The notes under the pieces are model-generated. The model was not told where the DNA came from. It ran no database searches and saw only the letters and a program-made list of their open reading frames with translations. 64,000 nt of DNA from an uncultured Bacteroidales bacterium (GTDB lineage Bacteria > Bacteroidota > Bacteroidia > Bacteroidales > SZUA-534), in assembly GCA_902790595.1 (NCBI GenBank), contig CADASL010000007.1, forward strand, positions 156,200-220,199. The letters are read 5' to 3'. Positions within the stretch are counted from its first letter, which is position 1. Every line of letters starts with the position of its first letter. The translations under genes were made by a program, and so were the position numbers. Of the stretch, positions 36,601 to 45,302 are shown in pieces.

Positions 36601-39600
36601 AATCCTACAGTAAACCCTATTTCCTCAAATTCCGCTTCTATTATGGTGTCAGAAGTTATTGTTATGGTTTCAGTCGTATTTGTCAGGCCGTTACTCCATT
36701 TCACAAAGCGGTAGCCAAACTTTGGCTCTGCCGTAATGGTCATAAGTGTGCCATTTACGAATCCAGCAGAACCATCAGCAAGGGTTACAACATCCTGCGT
36801 CATATATCTCATACCCCAACTGCCAAATTCACTGTTATTTGCAGATAAGCTCACAGTCCACGCTTTATCTGCTTCAACAAACTCAGCCACAATCGTCGTA
36901 TCGGATGTCACAGTGATTGTTGCGGTGGCGCTTGTCAGGCCGTTGCTCCATTTCACAAAACGATAGTTGGCTGCCGGTGTAGCGGTGATGGTTACGGTTG
37001 AACCATCGGTAACAGTACCGCCGCCCGATACTCGGCCGTATGCGCTGTTGTTGGCCGATAGGGTTACTGTCCACATTATTGGCTCAACATATTCAAACTC
37101 AGCCACAAGCGTAGTGTCGGATGTTACGGTGATGGTTGCGGTGGCGCTTGTCAGGCCATTGCTCCATTTCACAAAACGGTAGTTGGCTGCCGGTGTGGCG
37201 GTGATTGTGGTTGTTGAGCCGTTGGCCACAGTGCCGCCGCCCGATACTCGGCCGTATGCGCTGTTGTTGGCTGATAGGGTTACTGTCCAATTCCTCTGAT
37301 TGTAGTTCCAAACCACATCCCTACTAGAGTTCCAACTAGATTGCCAGCCACTAGGTTTTGACTCCTCGGCGCACTCACAATATATTGTGATACTGGTACA
37401 TTTAAAAAATGCGTAGTTCTCAATTTCCGTAACCGAAATAGGAATTATTATGGATTCGAGTTTTGAGCACTCTCCGAACGCAAGCATACCTATATGGGTC
37501 AGATGGTCGGGCAGAGTAACTGATGTAAGGTTGCTGCACTTTTCAAACGCTCTCAGGCCCAAACTGGTAACAGTATTTGGAATGACAACCGACTCCAGAT
37601 ATGAGCATTTTTGGAAGGCCTGGACGCCGATGCTTGTAACGGTGTATGTGGTGTCGTTAATCACAACCGTCGAAGGAATTGTAATATCGGTTCTTGTGCC
37701 AGTGTAACCTGTGATGCTAACTGTGCTGTCATTGATTCTGCTGTAAGTGAAATCGGCCGACTCGTCAAGCATTGGAACAACCTCTTGCGCAACAATCACA
37801 GCGCCACAAACCGAGCAGTGCGAACCAGCGGTCAGGCCGGTTGATGTGTAGGTTGCGGCCACGGCATCGTCAGCAACCTCGGTGTGGCCGGTGGCGGGAA
37901 CGGTGTCTTGAGCAACAAGCACAGCGTGGCAAACCGAGCAGTGCGAGCCAGCGGTCAGGCCTGGCTCGGTGCAGGTTGCGGCCACGGCATCGTCAGCAAC
38001 CTCGGTATGGCTGGCCGGGATTGTGTCTTGAGCGACAAGCACAGCGTGGCAAACCGAGCAATGTTTGCCTGCGGTCAGGCCTGGCTCGGTGCAGGTTGCG
38101 GCCACTGCAACGTCAACAACCTCGGTGTGGCCGGTGGCCGGGATTGTGTTTTGCGCCACAAGCACAACGTGGCAAACCGAGCAGTGCGAACCCGCAGTCA
38201 GGCCCGTCTCGGTGCAGGTTGCGGCCACGGCCGAGTCGGCAACTGGTATGTGTGCCTCAAACAAAGCCGTAAGAGCGGTGTCGCTTGTGGGTGTCAGCTC
38301 ACGCGGATTAAGGGTGCTGTTGTCGCTCCATTTTGCGAAATGGTAGCCTGCGGCCGGTGTGGCGCTAATGGTTACAACAGTGCCGGAAACAACAGTTTCG
38401 CCGCCTTTTACAGTGCCGTATGCCGACTCGTTAGCCGCCACAGTCACATTATATATCGAGTTCGCTCCAAAGCCCCACACAACCGGACGGTTGTTATCGT
38501 TCCAGCCTGACATCCAACCATCAGGCTTCGATTCAGCTTCACAATAAATAGTCACTTTAGAGCAATCTCTCACAAAATACCAATCCAGCCTTTTAACCGA
38601 ATTTGGAACAAAAATCCAATTGAGGCTGCGGCATTTATCAAAAGCCCATCCACCAATGCTGGTAACAGAATTGGGTATGATAACATAAGTCAAACCTGTG
38701 TTAGCGAATACGTTATCACCAAAACTTGTAACCGAATTGGGTATTGTTACCGAAGTCAACGAACTACATCCGTCGAACGCATCATTACCAATGCTCTTCA
38801 CCGAATTAGGAATTGTAACGGAACCAAGCTTGCTGCAGCTTGCAAACATTCTATTGCCAATTTTTGGCAATGAATCTGGCAAGGTAACCGAAGTCAGGTT
38901 GTAGCATCTATAAAATGTTGAGTTACCAATGTTTACAACAGATTCCGGAATAGTCACAGTGGTCAATTTGGCGCATTCTTCAAACACACAACCGCCCATA
39001 CTCGTCACTGATTCGCCAATTATTATCGATGTAAGACCGCTGCATCCCAAAAACGCTCTGTTGCCGATGCTTGTAACGGTGTTAGGAATGGTTACCGATA
39101 CCAAATTAGTGTATGATTTGAAAGCATTATCACCAATACGGCTGACTGCATATTTTACACCGTTTGCGGCAATTGTGTCAGGAATTTCAATTTCGGTTTC
39201 TGTGCCGGCATAGCCAACAATCTCAACGTTGGCGCTATCGATGATGTTATAATAGTAGCCTGTCTCACTCAAATAGTCGCCTTCAACAACATCGGCACTG
39301 CCCCATACAACAGGTGCATTCTGCGTGTTCCACCGGCTGCTCCAACCTTTGGGGGCCGATTTCAATTCGCAGTAAATAGTCAGATTGTTTTTGAAATTTA
39401 TGGCATAATCCTCTATTTGAGTCACAGATGCCGGAATGGTTATTGACGTCAGGCCATTACATCCCGAAAAAGCGCCATACTGAATATAATCGCAGTCGGT
39501 CAAAGTAACCGTTCTCAACGACGAAGGCAAATAATAGGCAGAAGATGCAGTTTTTGTGTTATCAGTATAATAAGTAGTTTGATAAGCCATAACACTTCCT

Positions 39601-42600
39601 GTATAACTACTGTTTCCGAAAATATAACCGAAAGGATATTGGTGGTCGTCAGTGAGACTGTGTCTGCGGTCGCCAACAAACGGCAGTGTTATCGACTCCA
39701 ACGCCGAGCAACCGACAAATGCCTCGTCGCCTATTCCACAAACCGAGTTGGGCACAGTGATTGATGTCAGGTTGCTGCAACCAGAGAATGCTTCAGACGC
39801 AATTACTTTGCAATTGTCGTTTATCACACACGATGTTATGCTGGTCGATTTTGCTTTAATCAGCGCCACATAAGGATTTTGGGCATTTCCCAAATAGCAG
39901 GCGCTATCATATTCGGTATAATGCAACTTACTGCAATTGTCAAACGCAGACGATTCAACGCTTACAAGCGTGCTTGGCAAGCTGACTGTGGTTAAGTTTC
40001 TGCAATACTCGAACGTGGCATACGGAATGCTTGTTATCGATTCGGGAATTGTGATTGATGCAAGACTGGTACAATAATTGAATACAAGGCTTTCAAGAGT
40101 TGTGACACCTTCGGGAATAGTAACCGAAGTGAGGTATGAGCAATCCCCAAATGCTCCATAGTTAATTCGCCGGACAGAATTTGAAATTGTTACTGAAGTC
40201 AACCCATCGCAGTAACTGAATGCTTCTCTTCCAATAGTTGTAACCGTATTTGGAATAGTATATGCACCCGATTTGTTTAGTGGGTAACGGATTAATTCGG
40301 TTTTGTCTTTATTGAACAACACTCCGTCAATCGATGAATATACTGTATTGGCATCATCTACATTTATTTCAGCCAACCTGATGCAACCATAAAGGGAGCA
40401 ACCATAACTGGCATCCGCATCAATTGTTGTAATAGATTTTGGCAGATTAAGAGAAGTAAGATTGTTACAATATTTGAACGCATTACCGTGAATGCTGGTT
40501 ACCGTGAATGTGTTTCCTGCCGCTACTGTCTCTGGTATGACAAGATTGCCTGTATATGTTTTGGGCTCTACCTGCACGGCGTCCTTCGTTAACACCTTGT
40601 ATTTTATGTTGTCTTTTGTAAAGTACAGACCCGATTTTTTCAAATCCATTCCATTATTGGTCGTTATCGAAGTCAGTGCGGTGCAGCTGGCAAATGCGTT
40701 ATCCTCAACAGCCGCAACTGTATATGTCTTTCCGTCAACCACTGCCGTCGATGGGATTGCAATAGAGGTGCTTGAGCCAATGTAACCCGTGATGCTAACT
40801 GTGCTGTCGGTGATTATGCTGTAGGTGAAATCGGCCGAGCCGTCAAGCATTGGAACAACCTCTTGCGCCACAAGCACAGCGCCACAAACCGAGCAGTGCG
40901 AGCCTGCGGTCAGGCCGGTTGATGTGTAGGTTGCGGCCACTGCAGAGTCAGTAACTGGTGTGTGCGCCTCAAACAAAGCCGTAAGAGCGGTGTCGCTTGT
41001 GGGTGTCAGCTCACGCGGATTAAGGGCGATGTTGTCGCTCCATTTTGTGAAATGGTAACCCGCTGCCGGCGTGGCGCTAATGGTTACAATTGAATCGTTG
41101 GCAACCGTGCCGCCACCCGTTACGTTGCCGTAAGCGTTATTGTTGGCCGATACGGTTACGGCCCACATTTGCACGTCAGACTCAAATTCAGCCACAATTG
41201 TCGTGTCGGATGTAACAGTGATGGTTTCGGTGGCGTTTGTCAGGCCATTGCTCCACCGCACAAAATGGCAGTTGGCCGCCGGCGTGGCGCTGATGGTTGT
41301 GGTTGAATCGTTGGCAACAGTGCCGCCGCCCGATACGTTGCCGTATGCGCTGTTGTTGGCCGATACGGCTACATTCCATACCAAAGGTTTCCAAACAACT
41401 GTGCAATAAGAAGGATTCCAACTTTCGCTCCAACCACCAGGTTTTGATACCACGTCGCAATAGATGGTCAGATTGCTGCAACCGTAGAATGCGTATGTTC
41501 CGATATTATTAACCGTTGCCGGAATGAAAACAGAATCGATGTAACTGCAGTCCGAGAAAGCTCTGGCGCCGATGCTTGTTACACTGTCGGGAATGGCAAA
41601 CCGTGTAACCTCCTCTCCACCAATATATAAATGGTGAGCCGATGAAAGCGGATTGCTCCCGCTTCCTTCAAACTCAATACCGCACAAGCTTGCAATGCTT
41701 GCAAAATCCGCCTTCCGCAGATTAGAGCACCCGTCAAACGCGCTGCTTCCAACGCTTACGACTGATTCAGAGAAAATCACCTCTTCCAAACCAGTGTGTG
41801 AGAACGCCCAATCGGCAATGCTTGTCACATTATTGCCCATCCGCACCTTTTTCAGCGAACTGCGGTTCTGGAAGATGTTGCCGACGGCGTTGGTGTTGAA
41901 TATCAGCGTTTCAATGTTGTCGCTGCCATAAAATGCATAGTTTCCTATTTCAGTAACAGAGCTTGGAATATCGAGGGTTTTTATGTTGTCGCAGTCGTAG
42001 AAGGCATAACCGGCAATGCTGCTGACGGCGAACGCTCCGCCATTGATTCTGTCAGGAACAGCCAGTGTGTCTTTCTGGCCCAAATATCTGATTATTTGAG
42101 CATTACTGTTATCGGTTGCCCGATAAACAAAACCATTGTAGATATGCGCATTGTACTCCACTCCCGGCGAAGTTGCTCCATACCAATTTGCAGCCCAGCC
42201 GTCGGGTACGGTGTACCCGTCGCTTTCAGCTTCGCAAAATATTATTGCATCGTAGTGGTTGTTACCAAAGGCCGATGCCTCCACAACGTCAATGTAATAC
42301 GGAATAAACACGCTGCGGATTTTCTTGTTTCCATTAAAAGCTTGGCGGCCGATGGTTGTAACCTTGTATTCAACACCGTCTATGGTTGTTTTTTGCGGAA
42401 TCACCACATTGGCGCTTGCACCTGAGTATGCTGTTATTTTGGCTGTGCGCCGATCGGCACTTATTACCACGAAAGTGAAATCTTCATCGAAGGCCAAACC
42501 ATATTTGCAGCCCCAAAAGACAGGGCGGTTATCCGGATTCCAGGCAACGCGCCAGCCGCTTGGTTTCGATTCGGCCTCGCAATAAATTGTCAGCGCTGAG

Positions 42601-45302
42601 CAGCCGTCAAACGCGTCATTGTCAACAGTTTCAACCGACTCAGGAATCACAATCGATGTCAGTCCCGTGCAGCCCGCAAACGAGCAAACTCTCGTCACCG
42701 TCGAGGGAATGGTGTACGAGCCTGTCAGCGGCGCGTCAACGCTTATCAGAACCGTTGTGTCGCTGCTGAACACCACGCCTTCATAGGTAATGGTGGTCTG
42801 TCCCGCATCCCCTTCATAATTCAAAAAGGCGCTGCAATTGTCAAAAGCACCCGTTTCAATCTGGGTAACCGTTTCGGGAATGGTTATCGATGCAATATTG
42901 GTGTTTCCGCTGAAAGCCTGGCTCCCGATGCCGGTTACAGCACATTCGGTGCCTTTGAGCGAAACAGTGGCGGGAATGGTAATAACAGTTTCGGAGCCGA
43001 TGTAACCAATAACATTGGCGGTGCTGTCGCTGCTTGGGCGGAAAACAAAATCGCCTTCAGCAATCGCATTACAAACCGGCGGATTGCTGCTTGCGTAGGG
43101 ATTCCAACTGGAGCTCCAGCCGGTGGGTATGGTTTCGGCCTCGCAATAAATGGTGGCGTTCTGGCAGCCATAGAATGTGTTGTTTCCTATTGTTGTAACC
43201 GAGCTTGGAATAACTGTCGTCTCCAAATTGCTACAATTGTAAAACGCCTTGTAGCCAATTTCGTCGGTTCCATCAACGATTATGACTGATGTCAAGCCAC
43301 TGCAACCTTCAAACGAGCTTGCTCCGACACTCTCCACCGAACCGGGAATGGTTAATGATGTCAGGCTGCTGCACCCGTAAAACGCAACAGCGCCAATGCT
43401 CGTAACGCCGTCGGGGATGTTGATTGGGTTCAATTTGCTACAATTCATAAACGCACGTTCGCCAATGGTTGTAACAGCGTTGGGAATGTTGACAGTCGTC
43501 AGGTTGCTGCAATCGCAGAACGCATAGCCTCCAATGGTCTTCAACGAATCGGGAAGCGTTACCGTTGCCAGGTTGGCGCAACTCCTGAATGTCTGATAGG
43601 CAATGCTTGTAACGCCGTTTGGAATAGTAACCGATGTCAGACCGCTGCAATTCATAAACGCACCGCTCGCAATGCCGGTTATGGTGAATGTGTTTCCGGC
43701 TGTCACCGTTGCCGGAATGACAACCCCGCCTGTGTATGTTTTTTGAGCTACCTGCACGGAGTTTTTCGCCAGCACCTTGTATTTTATGCTGTCTTTTGTA
43801 AAGTACAGGCCCGAATTTTTCAAATCTATTCCATTATTGGTCGTTATCGAAGTGAGCGCGGAGCAGTCGGCAAACGCGCCATCGTCAATTGTCACAACCG
43901 ACTCGGGAATAACAATCGCAGTCAGTCTTGTGCAGCCCGCAAACGAGCAAACTCTCGTCACCGTTGATGGAATGGTGTACGAGCCCATCAGCGGTGTGGC
44001 AACGCTTATCAGAACCGTTGTGTCGCTGTTAAACACCACGGCGTTCGCGTTTCCTTCATAATTCACGTTGGCGTTGCAATCGTCAAAAGCACCCGATTCA
44101 ATCTCGGTAACCGTTTCGGGAACGGTTATCGATGTAATGCTGGTGTTTCCGCTGAAAGCCTGACTGCCAACGCCGGTTACCGAGCATTCGGTGTTGTTGT
44201 GAGTATATGTTTCGGGAATGGTAATATCGGTTTCAGAGCCAATGTAGCCGATGACATTTGCGGTGCTGTCGCTGCTTGGGCGGAAAACAAAATCGCCTTC
44301 AACAATAGCATTACAAACCGGCGGGTTGCTGCTTACGTAAGGATTCCAGCTGGAGCTCCAACCGGCGGGTATGGTTTCGGCCTCGCAATAGACCGTCAGA
44401 TTGCTACAGCTCGAAAACGCTCCTTCTTTAATTGTTGCCACGGTGGCGGGTATGGCAATTGTTTTAAGATTTTGGCAACCGTCAAACGTATGGTCATCGA
44501 TGCAGGTAACCGAACTTGGAATATTTATTGTTTTCAAATTCGAGCATTTGTTGAACGCATAACCGGCAACACTTGTCAGCGATTCGGGAAGTGTTACGCT
44601 CTGCAGTTTTGTACAGCCGCGGAACGACGAGCGGGCTATAGTTGTAACCGTGTTCGGGAACACAAACGATGTCTGGTTTTTTCCTATCGGATACTGCACA
44701 AGCTGCGTTGTATCGATGGTGTACAAAACACCGTCAACCGATACGTAGTTCGGGTTTCCGGCCTCAACAGTTATGGCTGTTAGTCCTGTACAGAAAGAGC
44801 ACAAGCCTGCACCAATTGAAGTGACTGAACTGGGAATTGTCAGTGTAGTAAGAGCATAGCAATTATAGAAAGCATATCCGCCAATTGTTGTTACCGAGTT
44901 TGGTATTTCAAATGACGCCACTTTTTGGCAATTGACAAACGCATTGTTTTTAATGGTTGTCAGCGATTCAGGAAGTGTAATCGACGTCAGGCCGGTACAG
45001 CCATTAAATGCGTATTGACCAATGGTTGTCATATGTTCGGGAAGTGTAAGCGATGTCAGGCTTCTACAGTTCTCAAATCCGCGGTCTTTAATTTCAGTTA
45101 CCCGATACGAGACATTCTCGTTTGTAACTGTCGGTTCGATGGTTAACGCGCCCCATAGCGTGTTTGTGGCGGCACTAACCGAAACCGTGTGCTCATCGGC
45201 ATCAATAACCGTGTATTTTAGGTTACCGACAGTGAAAGTTGTTTGCGCCCACGCTTGCCCGGCAAGCGCTGTTACAAGGAAAACAATAAACAGCCTTTTC
45301 AT
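30648..45302 (-). CDS. Giant BspA-type leucine-rich-repeat surface protein with T9SS sorting domain
   Basis: 4,884 aa with no interruption. A signal peptide (ending GQAWAQ) is followed by some 15 solenoid blocks. Each block opens with a beta cap (type DFTYSIITDSTVSITGY) and continues as BspA/TpLRR repeats of ~23 residues (LTSVTIPNSVTSIGDNAFxGC). Many close with a YCEAESKP-GW-W-RPVVWG cap. There are on the order of a hundred LRRs. Between blocks sit about ten InlB-type B-repeats (WTVTLSANNSAYG, VKWSNGLT) and five CxxC modules (HCSVCHAVLVAQ). The C-terminal ~75 residues are a T9SS type A sorting domain (ISVYDAMGRLV, GTGVYIVKVG). It is expected to be exported through T9SS, and is probably an adhesin binding host or microbial partners. 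Alternative frames contain only shadow ORFs. Confidence 0.92.
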   Translation of the reverse strand: MKRLFIVFLVTALAGQAWAQTTFTVGNLKYTVIDADEHTVSVSAATNTLWGALTIEPTVTNENVSYRVTEIKDRGFENCRSLTSLTLPEHMTTIGQYAFNGCTGLTSITLPESLTTIKNNAFVNCQKVASFEIPNSVTTIGGYAFYNCYALTTLTIPSSVTSIGAGLCSFCTGLTAITVEAGNPNYVSVDGVLYTIDTTQLVQYPIGKNQTSFVFPNTVTTIARSSFRGCTKLQSVTLPESLTSVAGYAFNKCSNLKTINIPSSVTCIDDHTFDGCQNLKTIAIPATVATIKEGAFSSCSNLTVYCEAETIPAGWSSSWNPYVSSNPPVCNAIVEGDFVFRPSSDSTANVIGYIGSETDITIPETYTHNNTECSVTGVGSQAFSGNTSITSITVPETVTEIESGAFDDCNANVNYEGNANAVVFNSDTTVLISVATPLMGSYTIPSTVTRVCSFAGCTRLTAIVIPESVVTIDDGAFADCSALTSITTNNGIDLKNSGLYFTKDSIKYKVLAKNSVQVAQKTYTGGVVIPATVTAGNTFTITGIASGAFMNCSGLTSVTIPNGVTSIAYQTFRSCANLATVTLPDSLKTIGGYAFCDCSNLTTVNIPNAVTTIGERAFMNCSKLNPINIPDGVTSIGAVAFYGCSSLTSLTIPGSVESVGASSFEGCSGLTSVIIVDGTDEIGYKAFYNCSNLETTVIPSSVTTIGNNTFYGCQNATIYCEAETIPTGWSSSWNPYASSNPPVCNAIAEGDFVFRPSSDSTANVIGYIGSETVITIPATVSLKGTECAVTGIGSQAFSGNTNIASITIPETVTQIETGAFDNCSAFLNYEGDAGQTTITYEGVVFSSDTTVLISVDAPLTGSYTIPSTVTRVCSFAGCTGLTSIVIPESVETVDNDAFDGCSALTIYCEAESKPSGWRVAWNPDNRPVFWGCKYGLAFDEDFTFVVISADRRTAKITAYSGASANVVIPQKTTIDGVEYKVTTIGRQAFNGNKKIRSVFIPYYIDVVEASAFGNNHYDAIIFCEAESDGYTVPDGWAANWYGATSPGVEYNAHIYNGFVYRATDNSNAQIIRYLGQKDTLAVPDRINGGAFAVSSIAGYAFYDCDNIKTLDIPSSVTEIGNYAFYGSDNIETLIFNTNAVGNIFQNRSSLKKVRMGNNVTSIADWAFSHTGLEEVIFSESVVSVGSSAFDGCSNLRKADFASIASLCGIEFEGSGSNPLSSAHHLYIGGEEVTRFAIPDSVTSIGARAFSDCSYIDSVFIPATVNNIGTYAFYGCSNLTIYCDVVSKPGGWSESWNPSYCTVVWKPLVWNVAVSANNSAYGNVSGGGTVANDSTTTISATPAANCHFVRWSNGLTNATETITVTSDTTIVAEFESDVQMWAVTVSANNNAYGNVTGGGTVANDSIVTISATPAAGYHFTKWSDNIALNPRELTPTSDTALTALFEAHTPVTDSAVAATYTSTGLTAGSHCSVCGAVLVAQEVVPMLDGSADFTYSIITDSTVSITGYIGSSTSIAIPSTAVVDGKTYTVAAVEDNAFASCTALTSITTNNGMDLKKSGLYFTKDNIKYKVLTKDAVQVEPKTYTGNLVIPETVAAGNTFTVTSIHGNAFKYCNNLTSLNLPKSITTIDADASYGCSLYGCIRLAEINVDDANTVYSSIDGVLFNKDKTELIRYPLNKSGAYTIPNTVTTIGREAFSYCDGLTSVTISNSVRRINYGAFGDCSYLTSVTIPEGVTTLESLVFNYCTSLASITIPESITSIPYATFEYCRNLTTVSLPSTLVSVESSAFDNCSKLHYTEYDSACYLGNAQNPYVALIKAKSTSITSCVINDNCKVIASEAFSGCSNLTSITVPNSVCGIGDEAFVGCSALESITLPFVGDRRHSLTDDHQYPFGYIFGNSSYTGSVMAYQTTYYTDNTKTASSAYYLPSSLRTVTLTDCDYIQYGAFSGCNGLTSITIPASVTQIEDYAINFKNNLTIYCELKSAPKGWSSRWNTQNAPVVWGSADVVEGDYLSETGYYYNIIDSANVEIVGYAGTETEIEIPDTIAANGVKYAVSRIGDNAFKSYTNLVSVTIPNTVTSIGNRAFLGCSGLTSIIIGESVTSMGGCVFEECAKLTTVTIPESVVNIGNSTFYRCYNLTSVTLPDSLPKIGNRMFASCSKLGSVTIPNSVKSIGNDAFDGCSSLTSVTIPNSVTSFGDNVFANTGLTYVIIPNSVTSIGGWAFDKCRSLNWIFVPNSVKRLDWYFVRDCSKVTIYCEAESKPDGWMSGWNDNNRPVVWGFGANSIYNVTVAANESAYGTVKGGETVVSGTVVTISATPAAGYHFAKWSDNSTLNPRELTPTSDTALTALFEAHIPVADSAVAATCTETGLTAGSHCSVCHVVLVAQNTIPATGHTEVVDVAVAATCTEPGLTAGKHCSVCHAVLVAQDTIPASHTEVADDAVAATCTEPGLTAGSHCSVCHAVLVAQDTVPATGHTEVADDAVAATYTSTGLTAGSHCSVCGAVIVAQEVVPMLDESADFTYSRINDSTVSITGYTGTRTDITIPSTVVINDTTYTVTSIGVQAFQKCSYLESVVIPNTVTSLGLRAFEKCSNLTSVTLPDHLTHIGMLAFGECSKLESIIIPISVTEIENYAFFKCTSITIYCECAEESKPSGWQSSWNSSRDVVWNYNQRNWTVTLSANNSAYGRVSGGGTVANGSTTTITATPAANYRFVKWSNGLTSATATITVTSDTTLVAEFEYVEPIMWTVTLSANNSAYGRVSGGGTVTDGSTVTITATPAANYRFVKWSNGLTSATATITVTSDTTIVAEFVEADKAWTVSLSANNSEFGSWGMRYMTQDVVTLADGSAGFVNGTLMTITAEPKFGYRFVKWSNGLTNTTETITITSDTIIEAEFEEIGFTVGLLYYYYTSDTTVEVVRLNDKEITSAIIPETVEFDSKTYSVTSIGNSVFEGCSNLTSVTIPNSVKSIGDRAFYECEKLASVTIPEQVTTIGVSAFYDCDELTSITIPKSVSYILIWAFDECDKLKEIKVDSSNMYYSSENGVLFNKDKTKLIRFPGGVTGAYTIPDGVTNIGFSAFNSCRELTSIIIPNTVVNIENYAFDNTGITSVIIPNSVTTIGDDAFEYCSHLTSVVIPNSVTSIGEAFYGCHSATIYCESEEKPAGWSNNWNYNWSGNVPVVWGFEPSLKIFKVALSANSERRGSVEGPTSAVEGSSVTITATPAEGNRFVKWSNGLTSATATITVTSDTALVAEFAENGGSLVASELHYEITSDSTVRVVESDDYATMTEVVIPETVEIDGNTYSVTSIGEEAFKDCSKLSSVTIPNSVKTIESWAFYRCYGLKSVTIPNSVERILYGAFENCSGLESITIPEGVTFFDNCVFEDCDGLTSITIPESVTSISYGLFKYCDNLTTISLPNTIVEVDNTAFRGCNKLEYNEFDNALYLGNAENPYVVLIKAKSTDITSCEINSNCKVIAEAAFKDCKSLTSITVPNSVENIGYGAFSGCSSLESITLPFVGDKRHSFTDDHQYTFGYIFGNDDYEGGVATSQYYYNGDDGYHSTTYYIPSSLKSVVLTDCDFIQYGAFDDCDNLTSITIPTSVTQIEGSAFSGCGDNLTIYCDLKSAPRGWDLYLDSYNIVWGDVDVIDSSNVDGNFAYRIIDSTNAEIIDYLGSETEIVIPSVITKNGVQYTVTRIGDNAFKSYNEMKSVTIPNTVTSIGNKAFSSCYNLKSVEIPNSVKTIGSYTFEYCGGLTSVVIPNSVTTFGKGAFYNCYNLTSVEIPNSVTSISNSLFSYCSNLNSVTIPSSVTSIGYDAFSSCGSLATVDIPNSVTNIEESAFRWSGLTHIAIPSSITRLNGWTFDDCKNLEALIVPNSVTSTDWIVVRDCPKLTVYCEADSMPEKWDSYWNPDSCPVVWGADINSIFYLTVMPNNYEYGTVSGGGVVADGSSVTITATPADGYKFVKWSNGLTTATATITVASDTTLVAEFAPDVETWTVALSANNSAYGRVSGGGTVADGSTVTITATPAANYRFVKWSNGLTSATATITVTSDTTLVAEFEYVEPIMWTVTVSSSNREYGRASGSCTVADGSTVTITATPAEGYEFVRWSNGLTNATETITVTSDLRLVAQFAEIVYAGTCGTDARWRFDMPTKTLTISGTGSIDSYKSVSVFSTEVNRPWQEIADQIEKVVIGEGITNLGSRAFCYCDNLKEVNISSTCTSYGSMSFAYCPKLKSVVVAATSVWQVNEYSFSNYDSCTLYVPAGKVDYYKNDIIFGMFSKVVGAYIVTVDAGMENGTVLIDNYAIDEGGSFTIIPKPADGYVVGKVLANGNAVDDYGTGIYTVFNVTANVLVSAEFSKVAQFEYDFTYSIISGTEVEITGYTGSETEITIPGTITDNGVEYTVTKIADQAFLNSGIATVSIPNTVTAIGTEAFRGCDKLTEVNIPDNVTEIGGGLFNGCSSLTKVNIPSGVTSIRGYAFYGCSSLKSIAIPASAKVNLNVFKNCSNLTIYCEAESQPDNWDSKWNPDNRPVVWGVRNPEDYVVPADETDFVFTIISESEHTVEISDCRGSQTDITIPKKVGINGVTYTVIRIGDYAFEYKSTLKSVTISETVTEIGNNAFAVCTNLTSIDIPNTVTTLGGYVFYSCESLQSLTIPSSVTKIGAGLCSFCTSLTEITVKEGNENYVSVDGVLYNIDKTMLVMYPVGNDAESFVFPETVESTGRSSFRGCTNLTSVTFNDLLTTIGGYSFNKCDNLEKVVIKKPVTTIGDCTFMGCSSLKIYCEAESKPEGWDSSWNRDDRPVVWGYKPGTAVPESAATAVNIYAYGNTIVVENATGEISVYDAMGRLVCRDVARNVSTFAESGIRVEFRVKGTGVYIVKVGNESKRVMVND
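30754..30775. repeat. REP-like perfect palindrome inside the coding region
   Basis: A perfect 22-bp palindrome with half GAGACGTTGCG, flanked by CTACA as in the intergenic REP-like elements. It lies within the giant gene and encodes residues CRDVARNVST of the T9SS sorting domain in frame. Confidence 0.6.
32920..33545 (-). repeat. Three consecutive InlB-type B-repeats
   Basis: Three ~70-residue modules (about residues 3919-4127) in tandem: strands SxNxxYG, GGGxVADGSxVTITATPA, and FVKWSNGLTxATxTITV ending LVAEF. The DNA of the middle copy is nearly identical to copies at 36.9-37.3 kb. Confidence 0.85.
35560..35750 (-). repeat. Single InlB-type B-repeat
   Basis: One diverged copy (about residues 3184-3247; FKVALSANSERRGSVEGP, then TITATPAEGNRFVKWSNGLT) separating two solenoid blocks. 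Confidence 0.75.
36630..37290 (-). repeat. Three consecutive InlB-type B-repeats
   Basis: About residues 2671-2891. Two copies are nearly identical to each other; the third (SANNSEFGSWGMRYM) carries an insertion before the TITAEP strand. Confidence 0.85.
37785..38240 (-). repeat. Tandem CxxC-module array
   Basis: Four modules of 40-41 codons (period 120-123 bp), about residues 2354-2506, with consensus ATCTEPGLTAGSHCSVCHAV followed by LVAQDTIPATGHTEV. Further Cys precede each CSVC. A fifth single copy lies near 40.87 kb. The four-Cys pattern suggests a small metal- or disulfide-stabilised domain. Confidence 0.85.
40960..41380 (-). repeat. Two InlB-type B-repeats
   Basis: About residues 1307-1447 (SANNSAYGNVSGGGTVAND and SANNNAYGNVTGGGTVAND). 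The second has the variant ending KWSDNIALNPRELTPTSDTA, also found in the copy at 38.27-38.46 kb next to the CxxC array. Confidence 0.82.

Noticed and set aside
37785..38240. CRISPR-like regular repeats
   Set aside because: The period is 120-123 bp, the units are coding and nearly identical throughout, and there are no unique spacers; they encode CxxC modules.
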